DNA of 48,271 nucleotides from an uncultured Methanomicrobiales archaeon (GTDB lineage: Archaea; Halobacteriota; Methanomicrobia; Methanomicrobiales; Methanospirillaceae): contig CAIKOD010000015.1 in NCBI GenBank assembly GCA_903828975.1, positions 1-48,271 of the forward strand. The letters run 5' to 3'. The position numbers and the translations under genes are program-made. Position 1 is the first letter of the stretch; each line of letters opens with the position of its first letter. The notes under the pieces were generated by a model. The model worked only from the letters and a program-made list of their open reading frames with translations, had not been told where the DNA came from and made no database searches. Shown here piece by piece: positions 16,257 to 23,995 of the stretch.

Positions 16257-17071
16257 CGTGGATATCCTGTTGAATGTGTCTTTTTATTTATTAAATATTC
16301 ATTGAGAGCTGGTTTCCAGTGACGGAATTGCGTGATTTTAGTATTTGTGAGTACGGAGCAGTGCGGTCTCTTTGCTTTTCTGGGAAATTCCGCTGTCGTA
16401 CACGGAACCGCATTGGGTATAAAATCACATGCAAATTCATACCAGGTGCATGTTCCCTCATTGACACCATGGTAGATTCCGGGTATTAACGAAATAATTT
16501 CTAACGTCTTTTTCGCGAGATCAACAGTATAGGTTGGTTTTGTGGTCTGATCATTCACAACTCTGACTTCCGGAAATTGCGCAGAAAGAGTGAGGATCGT
16601 ATCAACAAAATTTTTTCCATGTTCACCAAAGAGCCCGGATGTACGAATCATACGGTAGTTTTCCATATTATTTATGATATTCATCTCGCCAAGCAATTTT
16701 GATTCACCGTAGGCGTTAATAGGATCGGGAATATCGTCTTCCACATATCCCATTTTAGAGCCATTAAAAATATAATCCGTACTATAATGGACCAGGACTG
16801 CTCCGACCTCATTACAGGCGCAGGAAATATACTGGAGCGATTCTCCGTTTACCGCAAATGCCTGTTCCCGGTTATCTTCACACCCGTCAACGTCGGTGTA
16901 ACCTGCAGCATTGATGACAATTGATGGATGTAACTCTTCAATAAAATCATTGATGGCATGTTCATCGGTGATATCCAGGTCATGGCCTTTCAAAATTGCT
17001 TCTGGAAATACGTACTGTAGCGCATGTCCGAGCATACCATACGCTCCGAGAATAAGGACCCGGGTTTTCAT
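16253..17071 (-). CDS. rfbD: dTDP-4-dehydrorhamnose reductase
   Basis: This 272-residue SDR enzyme carries the Rossmann motif ILGAYGMLGHAL (7-18), the NAAGYTDVDGCE segment typical of RfbD, and the catalytic Tyr-Lys pair in YGESKLLGE. It reduces dTDP-4-keto-rhamnose to dTDP-rhamnose with NAD(P)H. It overlaps rfbB at its start and rfbA at its end by four bases each. Nothing in it is broken, unlike its two upstream neighbours. Confidence 0.9.
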   Translation of the reverse strand: MKTRVLILGAYGMLGHALQYVFPEAILKGHDLDITDEHAINDFIEELHPSIVINAAGYTDVDGCEDNREQAFAVNGESLQYISCACNEVGAVLVHYSTDYIFNGSKMGYVEDDIPDPINAYGESKLLGEMNIINNMENYRMIRTSGLFGEHGKNFVDTILTLSAQFPEVRVVNDQTTKPTYTVDLAKKTLEIISLIPGIYHGVNEGTCTWYEFACDFIPNAVPCTTAEFPRKAKRPHCSVLTNTKITQFRHWKPALNEYLINKKTHSTGYPR

Positions 17072-18044
17072 TCACTCCTCGTATGCTTAAGGGGTTTCCA
17101 CCACCATTCGTTGTCAATGTACCATTGAACGGTACGTTCAAGTGCCTGGTCAAAATTATACGCAGGGGACCACCCGAGTGAATGCAGCTTGGTGATGTCG
17201 AGCGAATAACGGAAATCATGGCCAGGACGGTCATCCACGTATTCAATATGAGTTTCATCCTTTCCAAGGAGGGCAAGAATCTTTTTGGTAATCTCAATAT
17301 TAGGGATCTCCACCCCGCCTCCGATATTATAGATCTCTCCTGCCATTCCATGGTGTAGAACATGATCAATAGCGCTGCAATGATCGAGCACATAGAGCCA
17401 GTCACGTACATTCAGGCCCGATCCATATACCGATACTTTTTTCCTTCCAGTAAATTGGTAACAAAAAACGGGATCAACTTTTCAGGAAACTGGTACGGCC
17501 CGTAATTATTCGTACAACGGGTAATAATGACCGGGAGATGGTGAGTGATAAAATAGGAACGGGCAAGGAGGTCCGAGCTTGCTTTACTGGAAGAATATGG
17601 GCTGGATGGATTCAGAATATCCCGCTCGGAAAACGACCCTGAATCAATACTTCCATAGACTTCATCGGTTGAAATGTGGATAAAACGCCTGACACCGTGT
17701 TTCCATGCCTGGTCGAGGAGTGTGAATGTACCGAGTACATTGGTCCTGACGAATAAGGAGGCGTCAGAAATCGAGCGGTCCACATGGCTTTCTGCAGCGA
17801 AATGAACGATTGTGTCAATATTGTTGTTCTTTACCGCCGCTGCGACAATGACCTCATTACAAATATCCCCCTGTATAAATTGATAATGGGGATTTTTACT
17901 GATATCTGTGAGATTTTGAGGATTTCCGGCATACGTCAGGCTATCGAGATTTGTGATGAAATAGTCAGGATGTTTTTCCAGCATGTGCCGGATAAAGTTG
18001 CTCCCGATAAAACCGCAACCACCGGTTACCAGACATTGCACCAT
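17068..18044 (-). pseudogene. rfbB: dTDP-glucose 4,6-dehydratase, split by a -1 frameshift
   Basis: The first part (18044 to the stop at 17412) encodes GGCGFIGSNFIRHMLEKHP, the STDEVYGS motif and the catalytic YSSSKASSD, ending out of phase with YRYMDRA. The second part, in the -1 frame, continues with VSVYGSGLNVRDWLYVLDHC through to SLGWSPAYNFDQALERTVQW. Joined, they make a normal dehydratase of about 325 residues (dTDP-glucose to dTDP-4-keto-6-deoxyglucose). The break is exactly at an in-phase A-AAA-AAG heptamer, so the gene could be rescued by -1 ribosomal frameshifting or slippage, may be a true pseudogene, or may contain a homopolymer sequencing error. Confidence 0.85.
17436..17442 (-). 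other. Slippery heptamer A-AAA-AAG in rfbB
   Basis: On the minus strand the zero-frame codons GGA AAA AAG contain the classical -1 slippery heptamer in correct phase. Slipping one base back continues with GTA TCG GTA TAT GGA, which restores the conserved dehydratase sequence. Confidence 0.5.
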
Positions 18045-18064
18045 GTTTCAGGACCTGACAACTA

Positions 18065-18543
18065 TCATCCGTGTTTCAAACCCGGTGCAAGTCCCCAGTC
18101 ATAGGGGATTTCCAGAGAATCCGGGGGTATTCTGAATTCATCGGGATCAGAGTAATTATACGGTAATGTGGGGATACTCAGGAAAAATGCAGTTTCCGTA
18201 CCAATTGCCTTAAAACCGTGATAAATCCCGGGGGGAACACTGATCAGCATCGGGTTTTTTTCACCGATAAACAACTCGATCAGTGTATTATAGGTGGGAG
18301 ATTCTTTCCGGGCATCATAGAGCACGACTTTCATCATTCCGTGAATGCAGGTGAAATTATCGGTCTGTTTTTTATGATAATGCCATGCCTTGACGACACC
18401 GGGATATGCCGTGGTAACATACACCTGTCCAAACTGTGAGAAAAGACATCGTCATCACAGCGGAGGACCTCCATGAGCCATCCACGTTCGTCTGCGGCTA
18501 CCTTGAGATGTTTAAAGACCACGCCCTGTATTTTTTCTACCAT
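18065..18543 (-). pseudogene. rfbC: dTDP-4-dehydrorhamnose 3,5-epimerase, frameshifted
   Basis: The N-terminal part (from ATG 18543) encodes GVVFKHLKVAADERGWLMEV, then shifts at about 18430-18440. The rest is one frame away and reads FGQVYVTTAYPGVVKAWHYH, the cupin core of RfbC with its catalytic His, through PPGIYHGFKAIG to the C-terminus. The join TCT-CA-CAG-TTT looks like a duplicated CA dinucleotide within an expected FSQFGQVYV. Restored, the enzyme would be about 159 residues. It would epimerise dTDP-4-keto-6-deoxyglucose, acting between RfbB and RfbD. It is the first gene of the operon; without correction rhamnose synthesis from this locus should fail. Confidence 0.8.
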
Positions 18544-18805
18544 TCAATACCTCATGTAGTATTTAAATCTAAAATTTTAACCGATTCCTGCATTACAGGA
18601 TATTATTGCTGGGTATTTAGTTCCTTAAGAAAATAAATCGTCTTACTCACCATAAATAAATGCTGGTTAATCGTGATTTTTTCTTTATTGATGTCAAAGA
18701 GGAGAGGTACTAAAAAATGCGATACCGATACCGCAGAATGGTGTATGAAAAAATGCACGGCAGGATAAATTCCTGAACAAATGGGGATATCTGACCGATG
18801 AACGG

Positions 18806-19366
18806 TTATTGCATTCCAATTTTTTCTTTGATTTGCTGGATGTCTAACTCAATTGCGGATAGTTTCCTGTCAAGGTAAGAACGAAGATCTGTCCGCAGAT
18901 CATGAATTTCACCAGTGATGGATGTTTCCATCCTATCCATTTTCTGAAGCACCTGATCCTGTTTCTCTAACATCTGGTCCTGCTTTCCTAACATCTGGTC
19001 CTGTTTTTCCAGCAGTCGGTCCTGTTTGGTATCAATACTAATAATAGCCGGGATTCCTTTGGTTAGCTGTTCAACCTGAATGAGATGCATAAAATCGCTG
19101 ATGCTGATAACATAGCCATCATACGTTCCAAAGGAGATATTAAAAACACGTGCATCTGGTGGATACTCGTCATTGACACCGGATTGGAATGCATCGATCA
19201 TGGCTGGCTCTCCTTCAATGCGCACGATTACCTGCTGCTCCCCATCCGATACCACATTGCGAGCATCAAATCGCTGAACTCCCTGTTCCAGTGCTTTCTG
19301 TAGCAGGAAAACACGGTACCCTACACCATGAACTCTCTTCCCGGTGATAACGGCCTGCATTTTCAT
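18806..19366 (-). CDS. Acylphosphatase-like domain fused to a heptad coiled coil
   Basis: From the ATG at 19366 the protein has 186 residues. Residues 1-90 look like acylphosphatase: MQAVITGKRVHGVGYRVFLL contains the V-x-GVGYR loop whose Arg binds phosphate, followed by RNVVSDGEQQVIVRIEGEP. From about residue 110 there is no known domain but a long helix with four near-identical heptads (EKQDQML) and a second coiled-coil part ending IQQIKEKIGMQ. It may bind acyl-phosphates or another phospho-ligand as an oligomer; catalysis is not certain. A longer frame from 19441 adds residues encoded by repeat copy G and is unlikely. Confidence 0.7.
   Translation of the reverse strand: MKMQAVITGKRVHGVGYRVFLLQKALEQGVQRFDARNVVSDGEQQVIVRIEGEPAMIDAFQSGVNDEYPPDARVFNISFGTYDGYVISISDFMHLIQVEQLTKGIPAIISIDTKQDRLLEKQDQMLGKQDQMLEKQDQVLQKMDRMETSITGEIHDLRTDLRSYLDRKLSAIELDIQQIKEKIGMQ
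18951..19027 (-). repeat. 21-bp tandem repeat encoding QDQMLxK heptads
   Basis: About 3.7 units of 21 bp lie inside the acylphosphatase-like gene; each encodes one heptad of the coiled coil. Because the unit is 21 bp, copy-number change would lengthen or shorten the helix without a frameshift. Confidence 0.8.
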
Positions 19367-19432
19367 GTTAAACAACAATATTTTGTTTGTCTTGATTAAA
19401 TAGTCTGCTGATGGAACATAGTAATGGCTTAG

Positions 19433-19577
19433 GGTCTGCACCTCTTCGTCTCTTCGACCCGGCCTCCTCCTTTTGCCCGTCCATATACATCCAGCCGCCT
19501 ATCACGAATAATACGGGAAGCCAGGTAGGGATCGCATTAACGGCGGATAACGAATATGATCGCAAAAGTTGATTCGT
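19433..19577 (-). repeat. Tail-repeat copy G
   Basis: Core CATATACATCCAGCCGCCTA, then TCACGAATAATACGGGAAGC and the right end GATCGCAAAAGTTGATTCG. On the minus strand it reads VLFVIGGWMYMDGQKEEAG, after which the acidic tail is frameshifted. The left third is missing. It lies between the acylphosphatase gene and TA pair 5. Confidence 0.85.
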
Positions 19578-19756
19578 AAGGCAATCACCATTCAGGTGCA
19601 TCGAGGGAGGGAAAACACAGATCTACCTCATAGACCCTTTTGCCTGAATAATGTAATCCATATTAACTAAATCTCCTGTTTTTAACAAAGGTATCAACGC
19701 ATCCCAAAAACTGTCGATTACCAAGAGCCACAAGACATAAATCATAAATTATTAAA

Positions 19757-19783
19757 ACTGTAAATGCTTATAGGACTGTAAAT
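19757..19783. promoter_or_regulatory. Direct repeat ACTGTAAAT before TA pair 5
   Basis: ACTGTAAAT occurs at 19757-19765 and 19775-19783, 18 bp apart, shortly before the antitoxin ATG at 19802. It is a candidate operator; the surrounding AT-rich sequence could also hold the promoter. Confidence 0.35.
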
Positions 19784-19801
19784 ATTTTGGATAAGTGATC
19801 C

Positions 19802-20017
19802 ATGAGTGAAATTGCAACCAAACGGATTCCCGTCACGCCGGAGACGTGGAAAAAATTGTCAGAACTAAAGGGACCTGGAGTGACTTTCGATGCGTTGATC
19901 GAACAGATGATCACTCATGAACAGCAGATGCGACTATTTGAAGACATTAAAAAAATCGAAAAACGCGGGAACTATATTTCACTTGATCGGTTCAGGGATG
20001 AACTCGAAGGTGACTGA
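19802..20017 (+). CDS. Antitoxin of RelE-type TA pair 5
   Basis: This 71-residue protein shares ATKRIPVTPETWKKLSELK with the antitoxins of pairs 2 and 3 (KRIPVT-x-W signature), then has VTFDALIEQMITHEQQMR and a toxin-binding tail NYISLDRFRDELEGD. It should repress its own promoter and neutralise the toxin. The TGA at 20015-20017 directly precedes the toxin GTG. Confidence 0.75.
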   Translation: MSEIATKRIPVTPETWKKLSELKGPGVTFDALIEQMITHEQQMRLFEDIKKIEKRGNYISLDRFRDELEGD

Positions 20018-20302
20018 GTGGATGTATTTATCGACCAGGATATCGCGGTATTCTGCAAACATCTTTCAAAAAAAGACCGGCGGGTCGTGCTTGAACACAT
20101 CGAACGCTTAAGAGATCCGCATCATGTGCAAGGTGATGTGAAACGGCTTCACGGTCCTGATGATATAGTCCTTTTCAGGATGCATATCGCACGAAAATAT
20201 ACAATCTTATACAGGGTTTTTGATGATCACGTGAACGTTGATGTCCTGATGACGATTGAGCAGGTGCACAAAAGGTACGGCAGATATCTGGATAGTCTGT
20301 AA
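20018..20302 (+). CDS. RelE/ParE-family toxin, TA pair 5
   Basis: The 94-residue toxin starts with GTG at 20018, directly after the antitoxin stop. It shows the KHLSKKDRRVVLEHIERLRD helix pair, the hairpin FRMHIARKYTILYRVFDDHV and a C-terminus VLMTIEQVHKRYGRYL shared with pairs 2 and 3. The family cleaves mRNA on ribosomes. It is followed by repeat copy H. Confidence 0.85.
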   Translation: MDVFIDQDIAVFCKHLSKKDRRVVLEHIERLRDPHHVQGDVKRLHGPDDIVLFRMHIARKYTILYRVFDDHVNVDVLMTIEQVHKRYGRYLDSL

Positions 20303-20427
20303 CGTCTGTTATCTCCGGAAACTCTTTTTTTTAATTATTCCTGGTCTCGTCCCAGCAACTAAATTGTTCATCCACACTTCGAATATGCACGAGTCTATTA
20401 AACCCGACGGATATCGAAAAAGATGTT

Positions 20428-20632
20428 TGGGGAAATACTATCGCCAGCACAGCTCACTGGGGCACGCGGGATCACAGCACCTCACCCAGATTCTTCATCA
20501 ATCCCCTACACCACTTGCTCCTCGTCCCCGACCTCCTCCTTTTACCCCTCCCTATACATCCAGCCACCTATGACGAACAGCACGGGAAGCCCGATTGGGA
20601 TCGCAATACCGGCGGGAGAACGAGTTAGGTAA
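20428..20632 (-). repeat. Tail-repeat copy H (full length, tail interrupted by a stop)
   Basis: The copy runs from TTTGGGGAAATACTATCGCC through CTATACATCCAGCCACCTAT to AAGCCCGATTGGGATCGC. On the minus strand the tail reads VLFVIGGWMYREG and then hits TAA, so the coding tail is interrupted even though the DNA is well conserved. Confidence 0.9.
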
Positions 20633-20692
20633 CAGCAATCACCAAAAGTAAAATTAAGGGTTCCATTCAGGTTAAAACACCTGGAACCATAA

Positions 20693-20914
20693 TTATGACA
20701 GCCATTTTTCGCGGGTTATTTCTCCTTGTTTTAATATTCTGACGAGTAAATCTACACCAATCTGTGATCGGTGAGGGTTTGGTATAGTAAGCACGATGGA
20801 CTCTTTTATCATATAGGGATGTCTTCCACCTGCGAAAGGTCCATCAAATCCGAATGAGCGTAACCTTTTTATTAATTCGTCCCAGCTAACCGGGGATAAT
20901 TTATGCCCTGACAC
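20693..20914 (-). CDS. hicA: HicA-family mRNA interferase toxin
   Basis: The 73-residue protein has the dsRBD-like HicA fold: VSWDELIKRLRSFGFDGPFA, then GGRHPYM with the catalytic His, and the closing LLVRILKQGEITREKWL. HicA degrades mRNA independently of ribosomes. Its start overlaps the end of hicB by 14 bases, giving the order hicB-hicA on the minus strand. It is the only non-RelE TA unit within the repeat array, and lies between copies H and I. Confidence 0.85.
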   Translation of the reverse strand: MSGHKLSPVSWDELIKRLRSFGFDGPFAGGRHPYMIKESIVLTIPNPHRSQIGVDLLVRILKQGEITREKWLS

Positions 20915-21167
20915 CGGGTTCGAACCTTCCCGGACATTGTATTGTTATCCCATCAACGGGTGGTATGGGGATGCCTTTCTGTATTCGAATAATAATCCAG
21001 CCTTCAATAACCTCAGCCAGGTTTTCCCTGCATTCTTCAAGGCTCTTACCCGTTGCCCAGACACCCTGTAACTGGGATATTTCGCCATAATAAGGCTCTT
21101 CATCCTTAATTATTTCATAATGTGCGTGCGATAACGCCGCATTAATGTATTTGACGATCAATTCCAC
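20901..21167 (-). CDS. hicB: HicB-family antitoxin
   Basis: The 88-residue protein has the partial RNase-H-like HicB core: HYEIIKDEEPYYGEISQLQG, WATGKSLEECRENLAEVIEG and an IPIPPVDG end. It lacks a recognisable extra C-terminal DNA-binding domain, so it is the short HicB type. It precedes and overlaps hicA and should bind and inhibit it. Confidence 0.85.
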   Translation of the reverse strand: MELIVKYINAALSHAHYEIIKDEEPYYGEISQLQGVWATGKSLEECRENLAEVIEGWIIIRIQKGIPIPPVDGITIQCPGRFEPGVRA

Positions 21168-21298
21168 TACCCTGTTAATAATTGTAGAGTTAATGTGCTA
21201 TTTAGGTTTTCACGTTTTTTGGAGAAAGGATCTCAATTTGGGGAATTAACTCCCCTACCTTACCGCGGATAAAATTGGAAGTATTGATAGTAAAAAAA

Positions 21299-21360
21299 CA
21301 GCAGGGAAGCCCAATCGAGATCGCTTAAACGGCGGGGACGAGTGAGATCGTAAAAGATGA
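21299..21360 (-). repeat. Tail-repeat copy I (right part only)
   Basis: Only the right third remains, from GCAGGGAAGCCCAATCGAGA to GATCGTAAAAGATGA. It begins a tandem run with copies J, K and L; the offset to the same point in J is 215 bp. Confidence 0.85.
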
Positions 21361-21576
21361 TTGGGGAAATACTATCGCAATCACAGCTCACCAGAGTAAG
21401 CTGGATATGGAACCTTACCCGGTTTCCTCATCAACCCCCTGCACCTCTCCTTCCTCGCCCCCGGCCTCCTCCCTTTGGCCCTCCATATACATCCAGCCGC
21501 CTATGACGAATAGCACGGGGGAAGCAAAACCAGGATCGGTGTGCCGGCGGATAACAAATGAGATCGCATGAATACA
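21361..21576 (-). repeat. Tail-repeat copy J (full length)
   Basis: A full unit with core CATATACATCCAGCCGCCTA at 21484. The minus strand reads VLFVIGGWMYMEGQREEAGG and runs in frame to a stop after VQGVDEETG. The core-to-core distance to copy K is 217 bp. Confidence 0.95.
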
Positions 21577-21791
21577 TTGGAGAAAATATCACAACCCCTG
21601 TTCACCGTGGCAAGCGAGATCGCAAAGGGCCTAACCCAATTTATCCAGCAATCCCCTGCACCTCTTGCACCTCGTCCCCTACCTCCTCCTTTCGTCCCTC
21701 CATATACATCCAGCCACCCATCACGAATAGCACAGCAAGCCCTATTGGGATCGTATTAAAGGCCACGATCGAAGGAGATCGCACTAATACA
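21577..21791 (-). repeat. Tail-repeat copy K (full length)
   Basis: A full unit with core CATATACATCCAGCCACCCA at 21701 and right block AAGCCCTATTGGGATCG. The core-to-core distance to copy L is 216 bp. Confidence 0.95.
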
Positions 21792-22000
21792 GTGGGGGTG
21801 CTATCGGAATCGCAATACACAGGAGTGGGAAGGTGGGATCAAAGGCCTTATCCAGTTTCCTCATCAATCCCCTGAACCTCTTGCACCTCGTCCCCGGCCT
21901 CCTCCTTTCGCCCCTCCATATACATCCAGCCACCTATCACGAATTGCACGGGAAGACATACCTAGATCGATAGACCGGCGGCAAATGAATGTGGTGACAA
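21792..22000 (-). repeat. Tail-repeat copy L (full length)
   Basis: A full unit with core CATATACATCCAGCCACCTA at 21917. The minus strand reads FVIGGWMYMEGRKEEAGDEV and continues in frame to TAA after GIDEETG. The right block is altered (GGAAGACATACC). It is followed by the GT39 gene. Confidence 0.95.
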
Positions 22001-22142
22001 AGGTACCAATGAAGTTCTATCACTAACACTATGCATTGGGACGAATGTATGGATTACTCGTATTCCACTATTCATACAATTCCTCGAAGTTTCAAACCCT
22101 TGAGTATCAAATATCTAACAGATCCAATATAGTAAAGTAATA

Positions 22143-23696
22143 ATGTCATCGCAATATTACAAATTCAAAAAAAATCTTGAAACCCAATCAAATTATCTAT
22201 TGCTTTTATTTATCACTTTATTAGGTGCCTTCTTAAGATTCTATAATCTAGGAAAGAAAAGTCTCTGGTTTGATGAACTTGCCCAAGTAACAATTTCCAA
22301 AACCATTATTCACGACCTTTCACTTCCACAAATGGGATTCTTGCAAGGAATGTGGTGGGAACTATCACCGCCACTTGATTATTTTATTACGCATTTTATG
22401 TTTGTATTTGGATCTTCTGAGTGGATTTTACGATTTCCTGCGGCAATATTTGGTGTTTTATCAATCCTCGCAATATTTTTTTTGGCTAAGGAATTCTTTG
22501 GGGCTCCTGTGGGCGTAATCAGTGCGTTTCTGCTGTCGATATCCCCAATGCATATCTGGTATTCACAGGAAGTGAGGGTTTATTCGCTATTCATGTTCCT
22601 TACAATTCTTTCATTCTTATTTTTAAGTCAGATTACAAAAAATGATAATACTTGGTATTGGTTTCCACTAACCCTCATAAATCTTGCTTTAATTTATACA
22701 CATTATTTTGGTTTTTTTGTGATCCTGATCCAGGGGGTATATTTATTGTTAAGATTTTTCCTAACTAGCAATGTTGAGGCGAAACGGCTTTCGCTACAAA
22801 ATAAAAATTTGAAAACATTGTTGATTTGGATAATCTCCTCTCAAATTGTAGCTCTTCTCTTTATTCCATGGCTGGATATTTTCAGATTTCAAACGTCAGA
22901 TTTTAGAAAACCTCTCTACTATGGATTGCAGGCTAATCTGGAATTTTTCAATTCTTTACTGCGCTATTTTTCATCCTTCAATTCGCCGGAATTTGCAGGT
23001 TTAATTTCAACCATTATTTTAATTGTATTTTTCATTTTAGGGGGATTATGGGTAACAAGAAAGAGTCGTGACACCGGAGTATTAATTTTCATCTGGATTT
23101 TCCTGCCAATTTCCCTGTTATTTATGATTACCTTAATACATGGACCTGTTACAACCACAAGAAATTTAATTTTTATTTTACCTGCGGTGTTTATCATTGT
23201 TGCTAAAGGTGTAAAAGAAGCAGCTGCCGTGATCGGTCAATTATTAACATTTTCAAATCAAAAAAAAGCAGGCTCAAAACAAAAACAAAATTGGATTATA
23301 GTTCTATTTCTCGTGGTAATTTTTCTCTGTAATCTTAATCCGCTTATGCATCAATATTCGGTGAATAAAGCAGACTGGAGAGGAACTGGGCAATTTTTAA
23401 GTGAAAATGTTGGAAGTGATGAATTAATTGTATTGATTCGGGATCAACCTAATTATTTACGCTTTTATTATTCCGGTAATGCTACGATCGTTTCAATTCC
23501 AGATCATCAGTACGATTGGATGTCTCTTATCCCCAAAAACAATTATTCGAAAATATGGTTTGTTCCATCACCAGATTTTGGGGTCAATGATCCAAGATTA
23601 AAGGAATGGCTTAATGAGAATAGCATGCTAGAAAATGAAAAATTTGGAATTTTTAGTTATTCCCCAGATCCTTCATCTTCGATCTCTTTTTCCTGA
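22143..23696 (+). CDS. Membrane glycosyltransferase, GT39/PMT-like (GT-C fold)
   Basis: The 517-residue protein has roughly 11-12 hydrophobic helices. The first extracytoplasmic loop carries the Asp-Glu pair D44/E45 (LWFDELAQV) typical of GT-C enzymes that use polyprenyl-phosphate sugars, and SPMHIWYSQEVRVYSLFM matches the GT39/ArnT group. A soluble C-terminal part follows the last helix (about residue 400). It would transfer a sugar from a dolichyl-phosphate carrier to protein or lipid outside the membrane. The gene is clearly more AT-rich than the flanking housekeeping genes, suggesting transfer. Its last ~17 codons lie inside repeat copy M on the opposite strand. Confidence 0.85.
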   Translation: MSSQYYKFKKNLETQSNYLLLLFITLLGAFLRFYNLGKKSLWFDELAQVTISKTIIHDLSLPQMGFLQGMWWELSPPLDYFITHFMFVFGSSEWILRFPAAIFGVLSILAIFFLAKEFFGAPVGVISAFLLSISPMHIWYSQEVRVYSLFMFLTILSFLFLSQITKNDNTWYWFPLTLINLALIYTHYFGFFVILIQGVYLLLRFFLTSNVEAKRLSLQNKNLKTLLIWIISSQIVALLFIPWLDIFRFQTSDFRKPLYYGLQANLEFFNSLLRYFSSFNSPEFAGLISTIILIVFFILGGLWVTRKSRDTGVLIFIWIFLPISLLFMITLIHGPVTTTRNLIFILPAVFIIVAKGVKEAAAVIGQLLTFSNQKKAGSKQKQNWIIVLFLVVIFLCNLNPLMHQYSVNKADWRGTGQFLSENVGSDELIVLIRDQPNYLRFYYSGNATIVSIPDHQYDWMSLIPKNNYSKIWFVPSPDFGVNDPRLKEWLNENSMLENEKFGIFSYSPDPSSSISFS

Positions 23697-23799
23697 TTTT
23701 TATATCCCCCCATATACATCCAGCCTCCGATTACGAACAACACGGGAAGCCAAACCGTGATCATATAAACGGCGGGTGACGGGATTGATCGCACTAATG
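23646..23799 (-). repeat. Tail-repeat copy M (overlaps the GT39 3' end)
   Basis: Core CATATACATCCAGCCTCCGA at 23711 and right block ACGGGAAGCCAAACCGTGAT. The minus strand reads VLFVIGGWMYMGGYKNQEKE and stays open through IEDEGSGE to a TAA at the expected place. The core-to-core distance to copy N is 215 bp. Confidence 0.9.
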
Positions 23800-23995
23800 A
23801 AGGTGGTGATATCACAAGCACGGTACACAGGTGTAGGTGGGCGGGATTGTGGAGGATTAATCTGACTCATCGTCGATATCCTGCGCCTCTTCCTCCTCGT
23901 CCCCGGCCTCCTCCTTGTGCCCCTCCATGTATATCCAGCCACCTATTACGAATAGTACTGGAAGCCCGATTGGGATTGCTGTTCCGGCTGGACCG
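23800..23995 (-). repeat. Tail-repeat copy N (3' part of an intact gene)
   Basis: Core CATGTATATCCAGCCACCTA at 23926 and right block AAGCCCGATTGGGATTGC. This copy is the in-frame 3' end of the 187-residue membrane-protein gene that follows on the minus strand, and identifies what the whole repeat family encodes. Confidence 0.95.

Noticed and set aside
21558-21875. Plus-strand frames in the tandem repeats (Ser/Pro-rich)
   Set aside because: These are shadows of the acidic tail read on the wrong strand; the minus strand carries the conserved protein pattern.
21299-22000. CRISPR array
   Set aside because: The unit is ~216 bp, contiguous without unique spacers, and protein-coding on one strand. 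No cas genes are present.
11689-23995. Calling the array a true integron
   Set aside because: No integron integrase or other tyrosine recombinase is visible in the window, and I cannot find the paired R/L boxes of attC in the repeat: only short dyads such as CCGCC/GGCGG and CCC-GATT-GGG. The likeness is in layout only.
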